A stretch of 64,000 nucleotides of DNA from Tunicatimonas pelagia (GTDB lineage: Bacteria; Bacteroidota; Bacteroidia; Cytophagales; Cyclobacteriaceae): assembly GCF_030506325.1 (NCBI RefSeq), contig NZ_CP120683.1:5453501-5517500 (forward strand), in the 5' to 3' direction. Numbering within the stretch: the stretch's first letter is position 1; every line of letters starts with the position of its first letter. Positions 20,579 to 30,184 of the stretch are shown one piece after another. The notes under the pieces were generated by a model that worked only from the letters and a program-made list of their open reading frames with translations, searched no databases and had not been told where the DNA came from. Position numbers and translations under genes: made by a program.

Positions 20579-20611
20579 CAAAGATACAAGACAGGTTTAC
20601 ATAATATACAA
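20579..20611 (-). promoter_or_regulatory. Bacteroidota-type promoter of the methyltransferase
   Basis: On the minus strand ATTG (TTG at 20611-20609) is followed after 22 bases by TATCTTTG (20586-20579), an exact TAnnTTTG match. The ATG is 23 bases downstream, giving a short leader. Confidence 0.6.
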
Positions 20612-20761
20612 TGGTACACCTTACTCTGCTATTCTTATTGCCTGCCTAAACCATGTCCATATTACTGAGCTTATTTCATTATCCCAACTATGGTTTATCT
20701 AGATTGACTTAACATACTACACCCATAGCAAAGTCAATTGGAAGGTAATAAGGTAGCTATA

Positions 20762-23395
20762 CTAAGTGCCTAAAGTATTCTTAATAAGAACGTCGGCCTC
20801 TTCTAACACTTTTTCTAATCCAGTTACATCTTTTCCTCCGGCCGTAGCAAAAAAGGGCTGCCCACCGCCGCCTCCTTTTATGTGTTTAGCCAGTTGCTTC
20901 ACCAGTTGTCCGGCATGTAAGTCGTGGGTTTTGGTAAGCTTCTCATCAATCACTACCGAAATCTGCGGTTTTCCCTGGATATTAGCCGCGATAACCATCA
21001 CTAGGTTATCAACTTGATTTTTCAGATTAAATGAAAGCTGCTTGAGCATATCGGCCTGTGGTAAGGCCACTTTCTCAATAATCACGGAAGTATCGTTAAT
21101 TGTCTGGGTTTTACTGGCTAGCTCCTGTTGTATTCCACTAGCTTTTTCCTGCTGAAGCGCATCAATTTGCCTTTGTAGCTGATTTTTTTCTTCTACCAAT
21201 GCCTGTACCGCCTTTTGAAGATCGCGGGGACTTTTTAGCGTTTCTTTAATGGTAGAAAGAAGTTCATCCTGTTCTCGTACGTAGGTTTCTGCTGCTCGTC
21301 CGGTAATAGCCTCAATTCGGCGAATACCCGCGGCTACCGAGCCTTCGGAAGTAATTTTGAAGAAACCCAGATGACCAGTTGCCGGAACGTGAGTGCCGCC
21401 GCACAATTCAACCGAATAATCTTGGTCAAATACAATTACCCGTACCTCATCGCCGTATTTTTCGCCAAACAAAGCCATTGCTCCCATTGCTTTGGCTTCA
21501 TCAATCGGGATTTTTCGTAGCTCTTCCAAGTGTATATTTTCCCGGACACGCTCGTTAACCAGATGCTCTACCTGCTGAATTTCTTCATCGGTCATCTTCG
21601 CGAAGTGCGAAAAGTCAAAGCGAAGTAGCTGGTCGTTGACCAATGAACCACGTTGTTGCACGTGGTTGCCCAGTACCTGCCGTAGCGCAGCATGGAGCAG
21701 ATGAGTGGCACTGTGGTTGTTTTCGGTAGACTTTCGCTTATCGGAATTTACCTGACAAGTAAAAGTAGTTTCTACATTCGTGGGTAGTTTTTTGGTAAAG
21801 TGGACTATCAGATTATTCTCCTTCTTAGTATCAAAGATGAAAATCTGCTCGTTGGCTGATTCTAACGCTCCGGTGTCACCCACCTGACCACCACCTTCGG
21901 CATAAAACGGAGTTTTATCCAATACTAATTGGTAGTAAGAAGATTTTTTCTCCTGAACCTGCCGATATTTCACAATTTTAGCTTCGGAAGTTAAGGTATC
22001 ATAGCCTACAAAGGTAGTCTCTACCTCTTCTAGCAAAACTGTCCAATCACCCGTATCAGTAGAAGTAGCCGCTTTGGATCGGCTTTTTTGCTCTTCCATC
22101 TCCTGTTTAAACCCGCTTTCATCTACCGAATAGCCACTTTCCCGGGCAATCAGAGCTGTCAGATCAAACGGAAAGCCGAAGGTATCGTATAGCTCAAAGG
22201 CAACCGCCCCCGGAATTTCCTTTTCGTCTTGGTATTCTTCTTTTATTTGATCGAGCTTTCGCAATCCAACTTCTAACGTTCGCAAAAATGAACTTTCCTC
22301 TTCTTGAACTACCTTCCCAACAAAATCTTGTTGTCGCTGAAGCTCGGGAAAAATATCGGCAAACTGCTGGCTAAGCGTAGGTACTAATTGGTAGAGAAAA
22401 GGCTCTTTTAATCCCAAAAAAGTGTAGCCGTAGCGCACCGCCCGACGGAGAATTCTACGGATAACGTATCCCGCTTTGTTATTAGAAGGTAGTTGACCAT
22501 CAGCAATGGTAAACGCAATAGCCCGAATATGGTCGACAATTACGCGGATGGCAATATCAGTTTCTTCCTGATCGCCGTAGCGAACGTTAGCTCGTTGGCT
22601 TACTTGCTCAATGAGCGGGGCAAAAACGTCGGTATCATAATTGGATTCTTTGTTCTGAATAGCCATCGCCAGCCGCTCGAAGCCCATTCCGGTATCAATA
22701 TGCTGAGCCGACAGTGGGTGCAGCTCACCCGATGCTTGTCGGTTAAATTGCATAAAAACTAAGTTCCAGATTTCAACTACCAGCGGATGATCCTGATTGA
22801 CTAGTTCTTTTCCCGGTTTTTTGTCAATCTCTTGCTGGGGGCGTAAGTCAATGTGAATTTCCGAACAGGGGCCGCAGGGACCAGTATCGCCCATTTCCCA
22901 AAAATTATCCTTTTTTGAACCTAGCAGAATCCGGTCTTCATCAATAATTTCTTTCCAGTAATCGTAAGCTTCCTGGTCTAAACCCAGACCGTCTTGTTCA
23001 TCGCCACCAAAAACAGAGGCGTACAAGCGGTCTTTTGGCAATTTGTATACTTCGGTAAGTAGCTCCCAGGCCCAGGCAATGGCTTCTGGCTTAAAATAAT
23101 CGCCAAACGACCAGTTGCCCAGCATTTCAAACATAGTATGATGATAGGTATCCAACCCTACCTCTTCTAAATCGTTGTGTTTACCAGAGACTCGCAGACA
23201 TTTCTGGCTGTTGGCTACCCGAGAGTAAGGTGCTGGTTTATTTCCCAAGAAATAGTCTTTAAACTGGTTCATTCCCGCATTAATGAACATAAGGGTGGGA
23301 TCATCTTTGTTCACAATAGGGGCGGAAGGCACGAATTGGTGCTGTTTTTGTTCAAAAAATTGAATAAAAGCCGAGCGTATTTCCTGAGAAGTCAT
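20762..23395 (-). CDS. alaS: Alanyl-tRNA synthetase AlaS
   Basis: The 877-residue enzyme has the standard length. It begins SQEIRSAFIQFFEQKQH with the class II aminoacylation core, then the editing domain with NHSATHLLHAAL and CGGTHVPATG (the zinc/editing HxxxH and CxxxH sites), a coiled linker (LVEEKNQLQRQIDALQQEK) and the glycine-rich C-Ala domain with KGGGGGQPFFATAGG. It charges tRNA-Ala and clears mis-acylated Ser/Gly-tRNA-Ala. It stands divergent from the M23 peptidase gene, with 147 bases between starts. Confidence 0.97.
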   Translation of the reverse strand: MTSQEIRSAFIQFFEQKQHQFVPSAPIVNKDDPTLMFINAGMNQFKDYFLGNKPAPYSRVANSQKCLRVSGKHNDLEEVGLDTYHHTMFEMLGNWSFGDYFKPEAIAWAWELLTEVYKLPKDRLYASVFGGDEQDGLGLDQEAYDYWKEIIDEDRILLGSKKDNFWEMGDTGPCGPCSEIHIDLRPQQEIDKKPGKELVNQDHPLVVEIWNLVFMQFNRQASGELHPLSAQHIDTGMGFERLAMAIQNKESNYDTDVFAPLIEQVSQRANVRYGDQEETDIAIRVIVDHIRAIAFTIADGQLPSNNKAGYVIRRILRRAVRYGYTFLGLKEPFLYQLVPTLSQQFADIFPELQRQQDFVGKVVQEEESSFLRTLEVGLRKLDQIKEEYQDEKEIPGAVAFELYDTFGFPFDLTALIARESGYSVDESGFKQEMEEQKSRSKAATSTDTGDWTVLLEEVETTFVGYDTLTSEAKIVKYRQVQEKKSSYYQLVLDKTPFYAEGGGQVGDTGALESANEQIFIFDTKKENNLIVHFTKKLPTNVETTFTCQVNSDKRKSTENNHSATHLLHAALRQVLGNHVQQRGSLVNDQLLRFDFSHFAKMTDEEIQQVEHLVNERVRENIHLEELRKIPIDEAKAMGAMALFGEKYGDEVRVIVFDQDYSVELCGGTHVPATGHLGFFKITSEGSVAAGIRRIEAITGRAAETYVREQDELLSTIKETLKSPRDLQKAVQALVEEKNQLQRQIDALQQEKASGIQQELASKTQTINDTSVIIEKVALPQADMLKQLSFNLKNQVDNLVMVIAANIQGKPQISVVIDEKLTKTHDLHAGQLVKQLAKHIKGGGGGQPFFATAGGKDVTGLEKVLEEADVLIKNTLGT

Positions 23396-23542
23396 GAAAA
23401 GGCAGTTTTTGCGATAAATACATCACAATTTATTGGTATAATACAAAAAATTATGATTTGCGTAAATTTTCTTGCTAAAGGATATGTTTAGTATAAAGCA
23501 AGGTGCAAAAGTATAACGAAAAGCGATTCATAAGAACTTCTT

Positions 23543-24517
23543 ATGTCAAAAATTAAATATTACTACGATACAGAAACTTGTAAGTACGAGCGGGTACGCG
23601 TAAGCCGCTGGGATGTTTTACTAAATATCTCGGGCTTTATTGTACTTGTGCTGGTAGCGGGTGTCAGTTTGGTGATTATTTTCGATACATACTTCGAGTC
23701 GCCTAAAGCAGCTCGTTTGAAGAAAGAAAACGATGAACTGACGTTTTACTACGATATGCTCAGCAAAGATATGGATCGGGCGAATAAGATGCTGGAATCA
23801 TTGCAAGAGCGAGATAATAATGTTTACCGAACCATTTTTGAAGCTGAACCTATTCCGCTTTCGGTACGCAGTGCGGGAGTAGGCGGAGTAAATCGCTACC
23901 AAGATTTGTTAGAAAACGGACTAGAGCGGGAGGAGGTTATTGTAAATACTTTTCAACGGATTGATCAGCTAAAACGACAGTTATACATTCAGACCAGATC
24001 GTACGATAACCTTCTGGAGATGGCTGAGAATAAATCAGAGATTTTGGCTACTATTCCGGCCATACAGCCAGTTTCTAATAAGGAGCTACGCCGATTAGCT
24101 TCTGGTTTCGGAATGCGGGTTCACCCCATTTACAAAGTAAAAATGATGCACCCCGGCGTAGATTTCTCGGCTCCGAAGGGTACTCCGGTATACGCTACCG
24201 GTGGTGGAAAAGTGAAGCAAGTGAAAAGCTCATTTACTGGCTATGGTAAGCAGATAATTATTGATCATGGCTACGGTTATCAAACTCGTTACGCTCATCT
24301 GCAAGACTTTAACGTAAAAGTAGGGCAGGAAGTAGAGCGCGGGCAGTGCATTGGCTACGTAGGAAATACCGGAACCTCTACCGCTCCCCATCTACACTAC
24401 GAGGTATTTAAAGATGACGAGCGGGTAAACCCTATTTATTACTTCTATCAGGATATTACGGCTGATGAGTACGAGATTTTAGTGCAATTAGCTTCCATTG
24501 AGAATCAATCTTTATAA
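23543..24517 (+). CDS. M23-family (LytM) membrane-anchored peptidase
   Basis: The 324-residue protein has a short cytosolic N-terminus, one membrane helix (about residues 27-49), a periplasmic coiled coil (about 55-100 and 125-160), and a C-terminal LytM domain. Zinc ligands are visible: GMRVHP...HPGVD (HxxxD) and HLHYEV. M23 domains cut peptidoglycan cross-links, or, when degenerate, activate amidases; here the ligands look intact. The alaS/M23 divergent arrangement is common in Bacteroidota. It probably acts in envelope growth or division. Confidence 0.88.
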   Translation: MSKIKYYYDTETCKYERVRVSRWDVLLNISGFIVLVLVAGVSLVIIFDTYFESPKAARLKKENDELTFYYDMLSKDMDRANKMLESLQERDNNVYRTIFEAEPIPLSVRSAGVGGVNRYQDLLENGLEREEVIVNTFQRIDQLKRQLYIQTRSYDNLLEMAENKSEILATIPAIQPVSNKELRRLASGFGMRVHPIYKVKMMHPGVDFSAPKGTPVYATGGGKVKQVKSSFTGYGKQIIIDHGYGYQTRYAHLQDFNVKVGQEVERGQCIGYVGNTGTSTAPHLHYEVFKDDERVNPIYYFYQDITADEYEILVQLASIENQSL

Positions 24518-24581
24518 TGAGTAGTGAATAATGATGAATGATTAGTGGCTGATGGATCTATCAATCATCAGTCACTGTGCA

Positions 24582-26924
24582 TTAACTCTTCTTTTTTCTT
24601 CCACCACCTCTGCCTTTTTTCTCGGGAGCTTTTTCGGCTAGTTCCAGACACTCTTCCAAGGTAAGTTCTTCCGGTTCTTTATCCTTCGGAATCTTCACAT
24701 TCTTCTTGCCCACTTTTATGTAGGGACCGTATCTTCCGTTCAGCACTTGCACTTCGGGGTCAGAATCAAATACTTTGATATACTTGTTTTTATCGGCCTC
24801 ACGCTTAGCTTCAATAATTTCAATAGCGCGGTCTTCTTCTACCGTCAGAGGATCGTCCTCTTTGGTCAAAGAGTAGAATTTGCCATTGTGCCGAATGTAC
24901 GGGCCGAATCGGCCAATAGCCGCTGTCATCACTTCACTTTCGTATTCACCTACATCGCGCGGGAGTTTGAATAGCTCTAGAGCTTCTTCTAGGGTAATAG
25001 TTTCAATAAATTGACCAGTACGCAGACTAGCATATTTAGGCTTTTCTTCTCCTTCACTTTCCCCAATCTGAGCGATAGGACCAAACTTACCCAAGCGCAC
25101 AATGACCGGAAGGCCAGTTTTAGGATCTTCACCTAGCGGGCGATCAGTCTTTATCGTCGAGCGGTCAATCTCTTCCGAAGTCTTTATTTTAGGATGAAAT
25201 TGCTGGTAGAATTCGTCAATCATCTTATCCCAAGCTTTCTTGCCCTGGGCAATCTCATCAAATTCTTTTTCTACTTCAGCGGTGAAAGAATAATCAATCA
25301 CGGTATCAAAATGCTCAGCCAAGAAGTCATTCACAACCATGGCCACATCGGTAGGGAAGAGTTTGCGTTTTTCGGTACCCGTTCGTTCGGTCAGTACTTT
25401 TTCATCTACTTTATTTTGCGGGATGCCGCCCACCTTCTTTACCAAGGTCATTTCCCGGTATTCTCGATCGTAGCCATCGCGGTCTTCTTTCAAAATATAG
25501 CCTCGCTTCTGAATGGTAGAAATTGTGGGAGCGTAGGTAGATGGACGACCAATGCCCATTTCCTCCAGTTTTTTCACCAAACTTGCTTCAGTATAGCGAG
25601 GGGGGTGCCGAGTAAAGGTTTGGCGGGCTTTCATCTCGTCTAAATCTAGTTTTTGCCCTTCGGTAAGCGGCGGAAGCATTCCTTTTTTCTCATCTTCATC
25701 TTCATCGTCGGAAGACTCGATGTATACTTTCAGAAACCCCTCAAATTTAATAACCTCGCCAGTAGCTACCAGATTAAGGTTGCTGGTGGAAATGTCGATG
25801 GTGGCGGTGGTTCGTTCTATCTGAGCATCAGCCATTTGCGAAGCAATTGCTCGTTTCCAGATGAGTTCGTAGAGGCGTTGCTGGTTACGGTCGCTGCTGA
25901 CTTCTTTTTCGGAGAAATTAGTAGGCCGGATAGCTTCGTGAGCCTCCTGAGCTGAATCAGATTTGGTTTTATACTTACGCTTCTGCAAATACTGATCGCC
26001 GTAGGCACTTAAAATTTCTCCCGAAGCACTCTCTACTGCTTCTTCCGACAGGTTGGTAGAATCGGTTCGCATGTAGCTGATCTTTCCTGCTTCATACAAG
26101 CGCTGAGCCAATGTCATGGTTTGCGATACCGAGAAGCTTAGTTTCCGCGAAGCTTCTTGTTGCAAAGTAGAAGTCGTGAAGGGCGGGGCGGGCGATCGCT
26201 TGATGGGTTTTTTCTCCAGCTTAGCAATCGTAAACTCAGCACTGAGGCAGGTATTAAGAAAATCGCGGGCTTCTTCTTCGGTAGCAAACTTCTTGGGCAA
26301 GTCTGCTTTTAGTACGCTGCCATTATCCAATAAGAAGTTAGCAGTAACTTTGTACGACGACTTAGATTGGAATTCGGTTATTTCTCGTTCGCGTTCTACC
26401 ACCAATCGCACGGCGACCGATTGCACCCGACCGGCTGAAAGTCCGCGCTTAATTTTTTTCCACAGCACCGGAGAAAGCTCGTAACCCACCAAGCGGTCGA
26501 GAATACGACGGGCCTGCTGAGCGTTTACCAAATCGGTATCAATACCCCGGGGAGATTGAATAGCTTTCTGGATCGCTTTTTTAGTAATCTCCCGAAATAC
26601 AATCCGTCGGGTTTGATCGTCCTTCAGATTTAGTACTTCTTTTAAATGCCAGGAGATTGCCTCTCCTTCGCGGTCATCATCACTCGCTAGGAAGATCGTA
26701 TCAGCATCTTTTACTAGCTTTTTAAGTTGAGATATTACGTCCTTCTTATCAGGAGAAACTTGGTACGTAGGCTGGTAGCCGTTGTCTACATCTACTCCAG
26801 TATCATCTTTGGGGAGATCACGAACGTGACCGTAGCTAGAGGTAACAATGTAATCTCCTCCTAAATACCCTTCTATTGTTTTGGCTTTCGCCGGAGACTC
26901 AACAATCACTATATTTTTTGCCAT
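24582..26924 (-). CDS. topA: DNA topoisomerase I TopA
   Basis: The 780-residue type IA topoisomerase begins NIVIVESPAKAKTI with the TOPRIM domain (SDDDREGEAISWHL, about residues 81-94) and has the catalytic tyrosine Y284 in SYMRTDST. Its C-terminal part carries repeated GRFGPYIRHN/GRYGPYIKVG units instead of four-cysteine zinc fingers, ending in a lysine/glycine-rich tail (KKGRGGGRKKKS). It relaxes negatively supercoiled DNA. Absence of zinc fingers is usual in this phylum. It is a single gene, convergent with the M23 peptidase. Confidence 0.97.
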   Translation of the reverse strand: MAKNIVIVESPAKAKTIEGYLGGDYIVTSSYGHVRDLPKDDTGVDVDNGYQPTYQVSPDKKDVISQLKKLVKDADTIFLASDDDREGEAISWHLKEVLNLKDDQTRRIVFREITKKAIQKAIQSPRGIDTDLVNAQQARRILDRLVGYELSPVLWKKIKRGLSAGRVQSVAVRLVVEREREITEFQSKSSYKVTANFLLDNGSVLKADLPKKFATEEEARDFLNTCLSAEFTIAKLEKKPIKRSPAPPFTTSTLQQEASRKLSFSVSQTMTLAQRLYEAGKISYMRTDSTNLSEEAVESASGEILSAYGDQYLQKRKYKTKSDSAQEAHEAIRPTNFSEKEVSSDRNQQRLYELIWKRAIASQMADAQIERTTATIDISTSNLNLVATGEVIKFEGFLKVYIESSDDEDEDEKKGMLPPLTEGQKLDLDEMKARQTFTRHPPRYTEASLVKKLEEMGIGRPSTYAPTISTIQKRGYILKEDRDGYDREYREMTLVKKVGGIPQNKVDEKVLTERTGTEKRKLFPTDVAMVVNDFLAEHFDTVIDYSFTAEVEKEFDEIAQGKKAWDKMIDEFYQQFHPKIKTSEEIDRSTIKTDRPLGEDPKTGLPVIVRLGKFGPIAQIGESEGEEKPKYASLRTGQFIETITLEEALELFKLPRDVGEYESEVMTAAIGRFGPYIRHNGKFYSLTKEDDPLTVEEDRAIEIIEAKREADKNKYIKVFDSDPEVQVLNGRYGPYIKVGKKNVKIPKDKEPEELTLEECLELAEKAPEKKGRGGGRKKKS

Positions 26925-27074
26925 AAATACTATTACTTTCGTGGTCTGTGAGGATTTAATGATTCAAAGGAACACTTTTTTATCACAAATCGTAGAATAA
27001 AACTGTTTAGTTCCTTACAAGTGAATTACAAATGAATAAAAAGCTAATGTCCTTTCTAACTACTTGCAGAGAAA

Positions 27075-27572
27075 ATGGTTAAACAACTACTTTTAGTTCG
27101 CCACGGCGAAGCAAAAGATTCTCAAGGTCAACAGGCAGATGCTAGTCGGGATTTGACTGCGCGAGGTTACCAAGATGCAGTACGAGTAGGAAATTACCTG
27201 AAAGAACAGGGGTGGCAACCGGATGTCATCATTAGTAGTCCCGCAGTGCGAGCTACAGCTACTGCCCAAATGGTAGCAGAACAACTGCACTACCCCGCTC
27301 AACAGATTGATTTTAGGCCAGGGTTATACGAGGCTTCTCTCCGGACTTTTCTTGCTATTATTAACGAACAGGATAACCAACTCAGCCGTATTTTGGCGGT
27401 GGGGCATAATCCTACCGTAAGTTATTTAATTGAATATCTCACAGGAGAAGAGGTAGGTAATGTGGTGCCCGGCGGGTTTGCTTTAGTAGAATTTGCGGTA
27501 GAAAGTTGGAGTGAGGTGTCGCAGCGCACAGGCTCGTTGGCTATGTACAAACCCCCCACAAATATAGCATAG
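27075..27572 (+). CDS. SixA-like histidine phosphatase
   Basis: The 165-residue protein starts KQLLLVRHGEAKD, the catalytic RHG motif of the histidine-phosphatase superfamily, with SPAVRATATAQ (second arginine region) and AVGHNPTVS (second histidine). Length and motifs match SixA, which removes phosphate from histidine-containing phosphotransfer proteins; small-molecule substrates are also possible. It is the first gene of a three-gene unit with the holin-like and VTT genes, with 4 bases to the next start. Confidence 0.85.
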   Translation: MVKQLLLVRHGEAKDSQGQQADASRDLTARGYQDAVRVGNYLKEQGWQPDVIISSPAVRATATAQMVAEQLHYPAQQIDFRPGLYEASLRTFLAIINEQDNQLSRILAVGHNPTVSYLIEYLTGEEVGNVVPGGFALVEFAVESWSEVSQRTGSLAMYKPPTNIA

Positions 27573-27576
27573 GATT

Positions 27577-27909
27577 ATGTTCGTCGCTATTTTGGTAAAC
27601 GCAGTATCAGTGTTTTTGTCGGCCTACGTACTGCGTGGAGTAATGATAAATAACTTCTGGACGGCGCTGGTCGTTGCAGTATTACTCGCAATTATTAATG
27701 CAGTGGTTAAGCCCATCTTAATTTTTTTAACCATTCCTATTACGGTACTTACACTGGGGCTATTCATTTTGGTAATTAATGCGTTGTTGCTTATGTTGGT
27801 TGATGCCCTACTGGAAGGGTTGAAAATAAAGAATTTTGGTTGGGCAGTAGTATTCGGTACTGTGCTCTCAATCATCAATGGTCTGCTGTCTTGGATACTG
27901 AATGTCTGA
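27577..27909 (+). CDS. Phage holin family 4 (Phage_holin_4_2-type) membrane protein
   Basis: The 110-residue protein has four close membrane helices separated by short polar turns, with an AVVKPILIFLTIPITVLTLGLF segment typical of the family. Despite the family name, these proteins occur in many genomes away from prophages and have no proven lysis role. No phage genes are nearby, so this is a host membrane protein. Its 3' end overlaps the next gene by 8 bases. Confidence 0.8.
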   Translation: MFVAILVNAVSVFLSAYVLRGVMINNFWTALVVAVLLAIINAVVKPILIFLTIPITVLTLGLFILVINALLLMLVDALLEGLKIKNFGWAVVFGTVLSIINGLLSWILNV

Positions 27910-28474
27910 TCGGGAAAAGCTTTGGTTTTTTGCGCGCAACCTAGCCCGGGGCGTACTTGCTCTAATTATTGTGGTTGGTGGGTTTATACTGCTGAAAGAC
28001 CGAGTAAACCTGGACTACTTTCAGTGGTTAGCTCCCATTTATGAGCAGCCGGTGCTGGTATACTTGATCTATTCGGCTTCAGAGTTACTGTTTGGAATTA
28101 TCCCTCCGGAGATTTTTATGATCTGGGCGTTGCGGTTAGAAGATGTAAGTGGCTACTTACTCAATGTTGGCGCATTGGCCTTAATCTCTTATTTGGCTGG
28201 GGTGCTAGGATACTTGATCGGAAACTACCTGAATCACACTAGGTTTTATACCTACTTCAGAAAAAGAGTTTTCGGGCATTACGAACGCTACTTTCAGAGC
28301 TTTGGTGCTTTTTTAATTGTAGTAGCGGCTTTAACACCGCTTCCATTCTCGGGAGTGAGTATGCTGATTGGTTCGGTAGATTTTCCGGCTAAGAAGTACT
28401 TGGTTTACGCAACTATCCGGTTTGTTCGATTTGCTGCGTACTCTTACGTGGTGTGGCAAGCCAATGCCCTCTGA
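27902..28474 (+). CDS. VTT/DedA-like membrane protein
   Basis: The 190-residue protein has about five membrane helices and re-entrant segments around IPPEIFMIWAL and ALTPLPFSGVSMLIG, matching the VTT/DedA-like domain with its proline- and glycine-containing re-entrant loops. DedA family members flip undecaprenyl phosphate or phospholipids. Overlap with the holin-family gene suggests coupled translation and a shared membrane role. It lacks a clear YxxxR membrane-protease motif. The exact substrate is unknown. Confidence 0.7.
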   Translation: MSDREKLWFFARNLARGVLALIIVVGGFILLKDRVNLDYFQWLAPIYEQPVLVYLIYSASELLFGIIPPEIFMIWALRLEDVSGYLLNVGALALISYLAGVLGYLIGNYLNHTRFYTYFRKRVFGHYERYFQSFGAFLIVVAALTPLPFSGVSMLIGSVDFPAKKYLVYATIRFVRFAAYSYVVWQANAL

Positions 28475-28693
28475 TAAATAAGAAAGTAAACCATACGACA
28501 AAAATTGATGAACTCTTTGCGGAAGTTTACTATACTGAAATAGAGAGTATGTCGTTATAGCAAACTTGGAGCAGCTACAATTACCAGCTTTTTAACAAAA
28601 GCGTAATAGCTCTAAATTTTTCATGGGTTGGATATTTTCTATAAAAACAGTTTATTAGTAAATTGATTACTTACGAATAGCTACCTTTTTCTT

Positions 28694-29269
28694 ATGAAAG
28701 CACTTTCTACCGTTGCGTTGTTAACCTTGCTCTTTTTCGCGAGCTGTATGGGATATAAAGAGTTTCCTGTGGAGTCGGATTACAGTTTTGAGGGCGAGTT
28801 TCGTCGCTACAAAACATTCAACTTTCTGGACACGCGCAGTTCGGGAGCGGACTCTAGTCTACAAAATGATGTCATCGAGAGCGCGATTCGTGCCCGCATG
28901 GAGTTGCAAGGCTACGAATACACTACTCGCGACCCGCGTTTGCTCGTTTCTTACAAAATATTTTACGACAGTCTGTTCTTCACAGGATACGACCAGCCTG
29001 ATATTGAACTCTTCATTGAGTACGAAGAGAACATTGACCAGGAAATGGATCCAGTAAAGTACAATCTGCGCCAAGGAACGCTTCTCGTATTGATGTATGA
29101 TCGCGAGCGCAAGAAATCTATTTGGCAAGGCTATGCTTCAGGGGTATTCGGTGACAGCTTCTACAGCGATAAGCGCTATCTGCAAGGAGCCGTACGGTCA
29201 ATTTTTGATCAGTACAAAGTATTTGCCGAAGGCTTTGCGGTGCAGAAAAAGAAAGTTAGCCGTAATTAG
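28694..29269 (+). CDS. DUF4136 family lipoprotein
   Basis: The 191-residue protein has a lipoprotein signal with lipobox FASC (Cys18), then a DUF4136 pattern: FRRYKTFNFLD near residue 36, DVIESAIRARMELQGY near 60, YKIFYD, and KSIWQGYASGVF near 145. DUF4136 proteins are outer-membrane or periplasmic lipoproteins of unknown function. The gene is monocistronic and converges with the phosphodiesterase gene, whose stop is 8 bases away. Confidence 0.85.
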   Translation: MKALSTVALLTLLFFASCMGYKEFPVESDYSFEGEFRRYKTFNFLDTRSSGADSSLQNDVIESAIRARMELQGYEYTTRDPRLLVSYKIFYDSLFFTGYDQPDIELFIEYEENIDQEMDPVKYNLRQGTLLVLMYDRERKKSIWQGYASGVFGDSFYSDKRYLQGAVRSIFDQYKVFAEGFAVQKKKVSRN

Positions 29270-29277
29270 TCACACAT

Positions 29278-30183
29278 TTACTGCCCCGTAATCTTGATTA
29301 CTCGGTCAGGATAGTCGGAAATAATTCCGTCAACTTGTAAATCAATCATTTGCTGAATATCCTTTGGATCATTGACTGTCCAGGGAATTACTTTCATGCC
29401 TTTTTGCTGAGCCAGATCGAGCAGAGATTGGTCAACTACCCGAAAGTTGGGGCTGTAAATTTTCGGGGTGAAGCCTAACGTAGCTAAGTTTTCCTCTAAA
29501 GAATTAGTGTTCTCGACTAACAGTGCCAATGGTAGCGAAGGTTGCTTTTTCCGTACTTGCTGTAGCGTACGGACATCAAACGACTGAATAACCACTCGAC
29601 TTTCAATGCCTTTTTCTTGAATTACAGATAGCAATAAGTCGGTAAATTTATCTGGGGCTGGATGAAAAATATTATCGCCTTTCGGGTTAGATTTAGTCTC
29701 GATATTGTAAAGCACCGGAGCTAGGTTTTGAGCGGCAATCAGTTGCTCAACCGTATCAATCACATCGCTGAGCAGCGGTTTATGAGCTGGGAAGTTTTCT
29801 TGTTCAGGAAACTTCGGATGAGGGCTACTCCCACAATCACAGCGAGCAATTTCTTGATAAGGCATCTGATAAAGATTATGCTCTTTCTCTTCTTCCTCGG
29901 CAATAGGTTGACCTTCGGCAGTATGACAAATTATGTGGGAGAGAAACGGTTCGTGAGAAACAACTACTTGTCGGTCTTGAGAGATCACTACGTCCAGTTC
30001 TAGGGTGGTTACACCGAGCTTAACCGCTTCAATAAAGGCCGGAATGGTATTTTCTGGAAGCAATCCTCTACAACCGCGGTGCCCCTGAATATCTAGCGGT
30101 AGGTTAGAGCCTTGCCCCTTTGTCTGGGTAATAAACAATACGGTAGAAAAAAGCACAACTAGAAAAAAGAGGCGAACTTTCAT
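29278..30183 (-). CDS. Secreted glycerophosphodiester phosphodiesterase
   Basis: The 301-residue protein has a signal peptide (LFFLVVLFSTVLFITQTKG) and then the GDPD fold: QGHRGCRGLLPENTIPAF with the catalytic HRG and the ENT motif, ELDVVISQDRQVVVSHEP with metal-binding E/D and second His, and a C-terminal VIPWTVNDPKD ending in DGIISDYPD. It hydrolyses deacylated phospholipids to glycerol-3-phosphate and an alcohol in the periplasm. The ATG at 30183 gives a proper signal peptide; longer frames start inside the upstream coiled-coil gene. It follows that gene by one base. Confidence 0.92.
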   Translation of the reverse strand: MKVRLFFLVVLFSTVLFITQTKGQGSNLPLDIQGHRGCRGLLPENTIPAFIEAVKLGVTTLELDVVISQDRQVVVSHEPFLSHIICHTAEGQPIAEEEEKEHNLYQMPYQEIARCDCGSSPHPKFPEQENFPAHKPLLSDVIDTVEQLIAAQNLAPVLYNIETKSNPKGDNIFHPAPDKFTDLLLSVIQEKGIESRVVIQSFDVRTLQQVRKKQPSLPLALLVENTNSLEENLATLGFTPKIYSPNFRVVDQSLLDLAQQKGMKVIPWTVNDPKDIQQMIDLQVDGIISDYPDRVIKITGQ

Positions 30184-30184
30184 A

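Noticed and set aside
24545..24575. Hairpin between the M23 gene and topA as a terminator
   Set aside because: A stem of 9 of 10 bases is present but neither strand has a T-run after it, and the surrounding sequence is low-complexity repeat-like DNA.
25194..25643. 149-residue plus-strand frame within topA
   Set aside because: It overlaps the conserved topA coding sequence on the other strand with no recognisable motif.
27577..27909. Prophage signal from the holin-family gene
   Set aside because: No phage structural, integrase or lysis genes are near; this family is common on host chromosomes.
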